Below are positions 6,804 through 10,690 of a DNA stretch of 10,690 nucleotides, in pieces (the first letter of the stretch is position 1; each line of letters starts with the position of its first letter). The stretch is from the NCBI GenBank assembly GCA_021784615.1, contig JAJYHU010000110.1, forward strand, positions 1 through 10,690. Direction: 5' to 3'. A model generated the notes under the pieces. The model was not told where the DNA came from. It ran no database searches and was given only the letters and a program-made list of their open reading frames with translations. Position numbers and translations under genes: made by a program. This stretch comes from Acidobacteriota bacterium (lineage in GTDB: Bacteria > Acidobacteriota > Terriglobia > UBA7540).

Positions 6804-8033
6804 TTACCACCCGAAGTCCAATGACGGCAGATCATGCCGGATGCGCGCAATGTAGTATTTTTCAAAGGCCAGCTTCAGATACCTGGCCCATTTCCCCCGT
6901 TTCACAATTACCTTGTTGCGTGGAGGTAAAAATGGGTCGGCAAACATGTAGAACGCGGTATCGCCGGCATCGGCGATGCAACTGGAAGGCAGCGTTAACC
7001 CATCGACTTTCACGCCACCCGCGAACTCGGCTGCGATATTGCGGGCTGCAGCCTGAGCCATCAGTTCCGTCATGTGCCCCGTCTTAGGTACCGCAACCGG
7101 TACCGGCGTGGGCTCTGGTGGAGTGATCGCCACCGCTACCCCTGCCGCGTAGACGTTTGCGAACTTCGTGCTCGCCAGTTGAGGAGTGACCGTGATGAAA
7201 CCTTTCGGGTTCGCCATCCCGTCCACCCCGCGCACAAAGGGACAGCCGAGGAATGCCGGGATAACCAGTGAAAAATCGAACGCATACTCGGACCCATCAG
7301 CTAGAATCAGGTGACCAGGAACAACACTCGAGATCGGGGCATTCACAGCGGACTCGATGTGCCGTTCGGCAAACTCCTCCTGGAGCAGCCGAGGGGAAAC
7401 GCCGATGCCTCCAACGCCGAAGTGGCCCAGAAACGGCTCTGGCGTAATGAATGTGATCGAGAAACGATGGCGCTTTCGGAATCTCTTCAGCATACTATCG
7501 ATCATCATTACGATTTCGTAGGCGGGGCCGATGCAACTTGCACCCGCGGCAGCGCCGATGAGGATGCGCCCTTTATCGGCGGCAAGCACTTTCGCAAGGG
7601 CATCCCTAGCCGCCACCGCCTCAGCAACCGTGAAGGCAGAGCAAGTATGTCCTTCTTCAGGACCCAGGCCCGGCACGGCGGCGTAGTCGAGCTCCGCGCC
7701 AGAAGCGATGACGAGAGCATCGTAGGGATGCGCCTGGCTTGCCGTGCGAACTTCACACTTCTGAGGATCAAGCTCCTTGACCTCACCCTGAACAAAACGG
7801 ATTCTCTGGCGCCGGAGTGGCGCATCCAGGTGAACCTGGAGACGCGCCGGATCACGCCAGCCCATGATCACCCACGGCAGCGAGGGTATGAACGTAAACT
7901 CTGCATCCCTCGAAATCACTGTGATCTCGGCGTCCTTCGGAAGCCGCCGGCGGAGCTCATAGGCCGCGTTGACGCCTCCGAATGAACCTCCGACAACCAC
8001 GACCCTTTTGCGACCGATGCTCTTGCCAGCCAT
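6804..8033 (-). CDS. sqr: Sulfide:quinone oxidoreductase (SQR) family flavoprotein
   Basis: A 409-aa FAD enzyme of the SQR/flavocytochrome c sulfide dehydrogenase family, which oxidises sulfide to sulfane sulfur and passes electrons to quinone at the membrane surface. The N-terminal Rossmann motif VVVVGGSFGG is at 11-20. Cysteines at 130 (HTCSAF), 167 (GASCIGPAYE) and 352 (SSCIADAGDT) occupy the positions of the three conserved SQR cysteines; 167 and 352 would be the redox pair. Further family hallmarks are NVYAAGVAVAITPPEPTPVPVAVPKTGHM (about 293-321) and the C-terminal PPRNKVIVKRGKWARYLKLAFEKYYIARIR (370-399), likely the membrane-docking part. The ATG at 8033 has AAAGGAGG 5 bases upstream; a longer frame to 8129 would run into the cytochrome gene. 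It lies 67 bp after the diheme cytochrome gene on the same strand, probably in one operon. A non-sulfide flavoprotein role is less likely given the cysteines. Confidence 0.87.
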   Translation of the reverse strand: MAGKSIGRKRVVVVGGSFGGVNAAYELRRRLPKDAEITVISRDAEFTFIPSLPWVIMGWRDPARLQVHLDAPLRRQRIRFVQGEVKELDPQKCEVRTASQAHPYDALVIASGAELDYAAVPGLGPEEGHTCSAFTVAEAVAARDALAKVLAADKGRILIGAAAGASCIGPAYEIVMMIDSMLKRFRKRHRFSITFITPEPFLGHFGVGGIGVSPRLLQEEFAERHIESAVNAPISSVVPGHLILADGSEYAFDFSLVIPAFLGCPFVRGVDGMANPKGFITVTPQLASTKFANVYAAGVAVAITPPEPTPVPVAVPKTGHMTELMAQAAARNIAAEFAGGVKVDGLTLPSSCIADAGDTAFYMFADPFLPPRNKVIVKRGKWARYLKLAFEKYYIARIRHDLPSLDFGW

Positions 8034-8060
8034 GGGCACCTCCTTTACGGGTCTTGTTGA

Positions 8061-8087
8061 GCGGCCGGTGACCTGATTGCCGGCCGC
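8061..8087 (-). repeat. Strong intercistronic hairpin between the cytochrome and SQR genes
   Basis: Perfect 8-bp arms GCGGCCGG (8061-8068) and CCGGCCGC (8080-8087) enclose an 11-base loop. On the transcribed (minus) strand no T-run follows the stem, so it is not a standard terminator. It may stabilise the cytochrome mRNA or set the ratio of cytochrome to SQR (inference). Confidence 0.6.
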
Positions 8088-8100
8088 AATTATTGAACCC

Positions 8101-8853
8101 TTATGGCTTCGACCGAGCCGCGTTCTCAAGAAACTCGGTTATCATTCGGAGTGTTGCAGTTTCGGGGACCGTCTTCCCCATCGCGGCCATGTTCTTACGC
8201 ATGCGCGCGACAACTTGGGGCCACTGCTGCGCCGTGTGTTGCCGGGGATCAGGCAACGCATGACATCGGGCGCAGGTGGCGGCAAACAGGATTGCGCCTT
8301 TGCTTCGGGGCGAAGGCACAGCACTCGGCTGTATAGACTTGAGGGAATGCTCCTTCAGGTATGCAACGATGATTTCCTGCTCCATAGCGGAAGGAGCCTT
8401 GATGTCCATCATCCCCATCATCCCGCTCCTGCTCGTACCCCCCATCATTCCCTTCATCCCCATTCCGCCCATATTCCCCATCATGCCCATGCCGCTCATC
8501 CGGGAACACATGGACATCCTTTGAAACATCGCGTCGGCTACTCGGGGCCATTCGGCCGCCGAATGCATCAACGGACTGGGCAGGTTGTGGCATTGAACGC
8601 AGTATCTCGCCATCAGCTTTGCACCCTCGCTGCCTGGATCGGAAAGATCGCCGGGCTTAATGCCAGGGGGCACGACACCCGACATCATCGAGCGCATCAT
8701 CTGCTGCATCGAATTCTGACCTGCTGCCATCTGCGAGCCGACGTCCGAATGCTGGACTTTTTGGCCCGGCGATTCCGCCTGGGCAAACAAATAAGCAAAT
8801 CCGCTCGCGGCAAGTACGAAACCAAGTAATAGATAAGTCCCTTTCCTTCGCAT
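8101..8853 (-). CDS. Periplasmic diheme c-type cytochrome with Met-rich linker
   Basis: A 250-aa exported protein. A signal peptide spans about residues 1-26 (RRK, hydrophobic core, AQA cleavage). Two heme-c motifs are present: CVQCH at 85-89 and CARCH at 194-198. Each heads a repeated block, CxxCHxLPxPxxHxAxxWPxVxxxMxxxM, so the protein arose by duplication of a single-heme module; Met residues about 24-28 after each motif may be axial ligands. Between the blocks lies an insert (about 109-149) with some 16 Met plus Gly, and the segment before the first heme (42-57) is also Met-rich. It probably carries electrons in the periplasm; its position just ahead of SQR suggests a link to sulfide oxidation, while the Met-rich parts suggest copper contact (both inference). 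The ATG at 8853 has GAGAGGAG 8 bases upstream; an ATG at 8883 would add ten charged residues before the signal peptide. Confidence 0.85.
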   Translation of the reverse strand: MRRKGTYLLLGFVLAASGFAYLFAQAESPGQKVQHSDVGSQMAAGQNSMQQMMRSMMSGVVPPGIKPGDLSDPGSEGAKLMARYCVQCHNLPSPLMHSAAEWPRVADAMFQRMSMCSRMSGMGMMGNMGGMGMKGMMGGTSRSGMMGMMDIKAPSAMEQEIIVAYLKEHSLKSIQPSAVPSPRSKGAILFAATCARCHALPDPRQHTAQQWPQVVARMRKNMAAMGKTVPETATLRMITEFLENAARSKP

Positions 8854-8970
8854 TTTCTCATTCTCCTCTCCCTCGAAGTTCACGCCGCCTGGTTCCCTTG
8901 CAGGTAGCGACGCCCCGCTTACTCAGCCAACTGGGTTCGATTCTCATATTCCTTGCGTTCCGGCCGCGAG

Positions 8971-9165
8971 CTACCCGGCAGCCGCCAATACTCCTTCTGC
9001 CGCCGGAACGGAGACGACCGTGTTGGTGATGATTCGCCCGAAGATACCCTGAACCCACCGCCGCAGCGAGTGCCGGTATTCCAACACCAGCAGCAATCCG
9101 AACATCTCGAAGAGTATCGGCCCGCCGTATTCGTCCAGGATTGCGTTGTATATCTGGTATTGCAT
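8971..9165 (-). pseudogene. Small membrane-protein ORF, possibly an N-terminal remnant of a sterol desaturase-like gene
   Basis: From an ATG at 9165 this frame gives 64 aa: MQYQIYNAILDEYGGPILFEMFGLLLVLEYRHSLRRWVQG and so on, ending at a TAG at 8971-8973. It shows one membrane helix (about 15-29), an EYR-x-S-LRR basic turn and a following hydrophobic stretch. This order resembles the start of sterol desaturase/fatty-acid hydroxylase proteins, but those are about 250-300 aa and need His-box motifs that are absent here. The ribosome site is weak. The frame also extends upstream into the DsrE gene. It may be a decayed 5' fragment, a small genuine membrane protein, or chance. The rest of 8854-9194 holds only the cytochrome leader. 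Confidence 0.33.
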
Positions 9166-9194
9166 TACCCAGTTCCGGAAACGAGCTTTCGATG

Positions 9195-9545
9195 TCAGAA
9201 CATAAGGACTTTGTCGGCCTCCATGGTCCACTGAGTGAGTTCGTCAAGTGAGCTTCGTCTTGTTCCTTGGGCGATGTAGGCGGGTTTGATGCCGCGAGCG
9301 TCCATGCAGCTTCCGCAAATGCCGATTCTGACGTCCTTCGCGGCTAGACCCTTCAGCATGCGCTCGATGTTGTAATAGCCGTTTGGCGTTGTTTGCGCGG
9401 CCACCGCGCAAGCCGCAGCGTCCCCCATCAAGAATATTGATAGGGTAGTGTCTTCTTGCTTTGCGAGAGTCCCTGCCAGACGCAGGCCATTGTAACTACG
9501 CTCCGAACCGTAAGGCGCGTCGTTCAGTATGATCAGATACTTCAT
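9195..9545 (-). CDS. DsrE/DsrF-like sulfur-relay family protein
   Basis: A 116-aa cytoplasmic protein of the DsrE/F-like fold. It opens with the strand MKYLIILNDAPYGSERSYNGLRLAGTLAKQ (1-30), the typical 'N.APYG.....AL.LA..L' start, then TTLSIFLMGDAAACAVA (about 33-49). The late motif VRIGICGSCMDARGI (about 72-86) has Cys78 and Cys81, the place where sulfur-carrying members hold their active cysteine. DsrE-type proteins pass sulfane sulfur between partners or occur as small regulators in sulfur metabolism. The start at 9545 has AAGGAGGG 7 bases upstream. It lies 88 bp after the ArsR-rhodanese gene on the same strand and ahead of the cytochrome and SQR genes, supporting a sulfur role. The exact partner is not known. 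Confidence 0.85.
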   Translation of the reverse strand: MKYLIILNDAPYGSERSYNGLRLAGTLAKQEDTTLSIFLMGDAAACAVAAQTTPNGYYNIERMLKGLAAKDVRIGICGSCMDARGIKPAYIAQGTRRSSLDELTQWTMEADKVLMF

Positions 9546-9582
9546 TGCGATTCCCTCCTTGTGCTCGTTTGAACCGATTCAT

Positions 9583-9610
9583 TCACCGAATTCCGCGGAT
9601 GTCACGCCAC
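9583..9610 (-). promoter_or_regulatory. Weak sigma54-like motif upstream of the DsrE-type gene
   Basis: The minus strand reads TGGCGTGACATCCGC, with GG-N10-GC spacing and TGGC intact but CCGC in place of TTGC (GG at 9608-9607, GC at 9596-9595). It would start transcription near 9583, 38 nt before the gene. No AGGCA-N5-TGCC enhancer is seen at the matching distance. This is a marginal call. Confidence 0.22.
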
Positions 9611-9633
9611 CTGTAACAAAAAATCGGACCATA

Positions 9634-10311
9634 TCATCGGGGTTCGGTCCCAATAGCGACTGGAAGTCCATGCGACCGCCACTCCGGTACCCCGTCCTCC
9701 AGCCGCAAGGCATGAAAGCCTTTCGCTTTCAAAACCTCGACGGCCTCCGTTGCCAGAACGCAATACGGACCTCGGCAGTAGGCCACAATGTCTTGATTCC
9801 TGGGGAGCTTCGAGAGGTGTGACTTCAAATGCTTGAGAGGCATGGACAGGGCGCCCGGAATGTGCCCAGCCCGGTATTCTTCCGGTGGGCGCACATCAAG
9901 GACAACGACCTCGCCTCGGCGAACGCGCCCGATGAGAGTTCTCTTTTTCACTGGCTCAAGCCGCTCAGGGCCTTCCCGGAGCTGCCTTATAATGGATTCA
10001 ACCTCCGCCAGGCGAATTTCGGCAAGCGCCCGCAGCTTCTGGAAAAACTCGCAGACCGCCAAATCCGACAAACGGTAAGTTACATACAGCCCCTGTTTTT
10101 CCGCTTCTACCAGGCGCGCGCTGCGGAGCACCTGAAGATGCTGGGAAGCGTTGGCCACTGTCAAGCCAGCCTCTCGTGCGAGAGCCTCGACCGTTCGCGG
10201 ACCCTGGCACAACAAGTCCAGCAATTCGAGCCGGGGAGGGCTTGCCACCGCTTTACCAATCCTTGCGAGCTGTTCGTAGATCGTTTTCTGGACGGGGGAG
10301 GATGTACTCAT
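9634..10311 (-). CDS. ArsR-family repressor fused to a rhodanese domain
   Basis: A 225-aa two-domain protein. Residues about 8-95 form an ArsR/SmtB winged helix: ARIGKAVASPPRLELLDLL, then the recognition region GLTVANASQHLQVLRSARLVEAEKQGLYVTYRL. Residues about 118-220 form a rhodanese-like sulfurtransferase with VVVLDVRPPEEYRAGHIPGALSMP (136-158) and the active loop CRGPYC at 179-184, where Cys179 is the likely persulfide-carrying residue. The regulator half also has Cys35 and Cys87; these do not align clearly with the two sensor cysteines of BigR/SqrR. The fusion suggests a repressor that reads sulfane sulfur through its own rhodanese domain (inference). The ATG at 10311 lacks a Shine-Dalgarno sequence and follows a promoter whose start would lie only about ten bases away. 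It is probably first in the sulfur cluster. Confidence 0.9.
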   Translation of the reverse strand: MSTSSPVQKTIYEQLARIGKAVASPPRLELLDLLCQGPRTVEALAREAGLTVANASQHLQVLRSARLVEAEKQGLYVTYRLSDLAVCEFFQKLRALAEIRLAEVESIIRQLREGPERLEPVKKRTLIGRVRRGEVVVLDVRPPEEYRAGHIPGALSMPLKHLKSHLSKLPRNQDIVAYCRGPYCVLATEAVEVLKAKGFHALRLEDGVPEWRSHGLPVAIGTEPR

Positions 10312-10313
10312 AG

Positions 10314-10331
10314 AGTATTCAATTGGATACT
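10314..10331. promoter_or_regulatory. Candidate operator of the ArsR-rhodanese regulator
   Basis: AGTATTCAATTGGATACT is an 18-bp palindrome perfect except for one symmetric pair. It lies 3 bases upstream of the regulator's start codon and covers its -10 box, the usual arrangement for autorepression by ArsR-type proteins. No second full copy was seen in the window. Confidence 0.6.
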
Positions 10332-10355
10332 AAACTAAAGCAAAGCTTCGGTCAA
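10327..10355 (-). promoter_or_regulatory. Sigma70-type promoter of the ArsR-rhodanese gene
   Basis: On the minus strand TTGACC (10355-10350) and TAGTAT (10332-10327) are 17 bp apart, a good -35/-10 pair. Transcription would begin at about 10320, leaving a leader of roughly ten bases and thus near-leaderless translation. Confidence 0.6.
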
Positions 10356-10627
10356 GACAATCGTCAAGTTGGCATCTACTCATATTTCCATGTTCCTGAG
10401 GTCACGGCGCCTCGACCGCCCTCAGAAACTCAAATTTCTCGATGACGGTAAACCGTTGTGCGAAACCGTTTGTGGCGGGTGAGATTGCTGCGATGTTGCG
10501 TGATATACGCAAAAGGCCAAGGAAATAGAGTTGGCATTCACGTGACTCAGTTCGCGCAACTGGTACTTAACCCGCATTAGTGTTCGTGTGAGAAAAACTT
10601 GGGCCAGAGAAGGAGGACAGCCTTTTC
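10356..10627 (+). other. Spacer holding the unmarked left edge of the insertion sequence
   Basis: No convincing gene. It contains an inverted repeat CTGAGG (10396-10401) / CCTCAG (10420-10425), an ACGGTAAACCGT palindrome near 10445 and a repeated AAACCGTT. The left terminal inverted repeat of the IS1380-type element should lie here, but it cannot be identified without the right end, which is beyond the window. A 28-codon frame at 10442-10528 is not recognised. Confidence 0.4.
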
Positions 10628-10690
10628 ATGACACAGTGTAGCCAAGAAAGTTTCGAATTTCACTCCCTAAATCAGCGGGAAGTGACGGCG
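10628..10690 (+). CDS. IS1380-family transposase, first 21 residues (continues beyond window)
   Basis: An ATG at 10628, preceded by AAGGAGGA about ten bases upstream, opens MTQCSQESFEFHSLNQREVTA with no stop before the window edge. The 'MT.C.Q..FEF......R.V.A' pattern is the usual N-terminus of IS1380-family DDE transposases, which normally continues into a DGG-SDGG segment. Only 21 residues are visible, so intactness of the gene and element is unknown. Confidence 0.6.
   Translation, partial: MTQCSQESFEFHSLNQREVTA

Noticed and set aside
8400..8520. Repetitive CATCAT/CCCCAT-like stretch that could be taken for tandem repeats or a CRISPR remnant.
   Set aside because: It is the codon-level repetition of Met/Gly residues in the cytochrome linker. 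There are no uniform repeats separated by spacers.
8103..8829. Long plus-strand open frames opposite the cytochrome gene, including His-rich and Ile/Pro-rich translations.
   Set aside because: They are antisense shadows: ATG-rich Met codons on the minus strand read as CAT (His) or ATC/CCC codons on the plus strand. The minus frame has a signal peptide and two heme motifs.
9705..9720. AAGGC-N6-GCCTT inverted repeat about 130 bp upstream of the weak sigma54-like motif of the DsrE gene, resembling the AGGCA enhancer candidates.
   Set aside because: The spacing between half-sites is one base shorter than in the other two copies, it lies within the rhodanese coding sequence, and the associated promoter match is itself marginal.

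Overview
The window is an ordinary stretch of bacterial chromosome: moderately GC-rich, with compact protein genes, good Shine-Dalgarno sequences and no RNA genes. The gene mix (a sugar-acid-type enolase superfamily enzyme, a DUF4010-type MgtC/SapB membrane protein, an ArsR-rhodanese fusion, an NtrC-type two-component system, an IS1380-type transposase start) suits an environmental Gram-negative such as a member of the Acidobacteriota. That assignment is an impression from protein style, not a proof.

Layout, left to right. Positions 2-478 (+) are the 3' end of an enolase/mandelate-racemase superfamily gene, followed by an MgtC/SapB-DUF4010 membrane protein (675-1946, +). On the minus strand come a DUF302 protein (2440-2012), a small exported Met/His-rich protein (3184-2840) and a general-stress 17M-like protein (3712-3308). 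Divergent from these, on the plus strand, is a coupled two-component operon: a membrane histidine kinase (4013-5131) and a sigma54-dependent NtrC-type response regulator (5124-6527). The right third is a minus-strand sulfur cluster. In transcription order it holds an ArsR-rhodanese fusion regulator (10311-9634), a DsrE-like protein (9545-9195), a small membrane-protein remnant (9165-8971), a Met-rich diheme cytochrome c (8853-8101) and a sulfide:quinone oxidoreductase (8033-6804). The window ends 21 codons into an IS1380-family transposase (10628 onward, +).

How the parts fit. The most interesting signal is regulatory. The DUF302 and stress-protein genes each have a near-consensus -24/-12 (sigma54) promoter on the minus strand. 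Each promoter also has a related inverted repeat of the form AGGCA-N5-TGCC about 142-148 bp upstream of the predicted start site, the usual place for an NtrC-type enhancer. The adjacent kinase/regulator pair is the obvious candidate controller. Together these suggest a small stress regulon of DUF302, stress protein and perhaps the Met/His-rich exported protein, with its own switch next door.

The sulfur cluster reads as a sulfide/persulfide response unit. An ArsR-type repressor carrying a sulfurtransferase domain sits over its own promoter, where an 18-bp near-palindrome covers the -10 box. Downstream lie a DsrE sulfur-relay-like protein, a periplasmic diheme cytochrome and an SQR that keeps the cysteines expected for sulfide oxidation.
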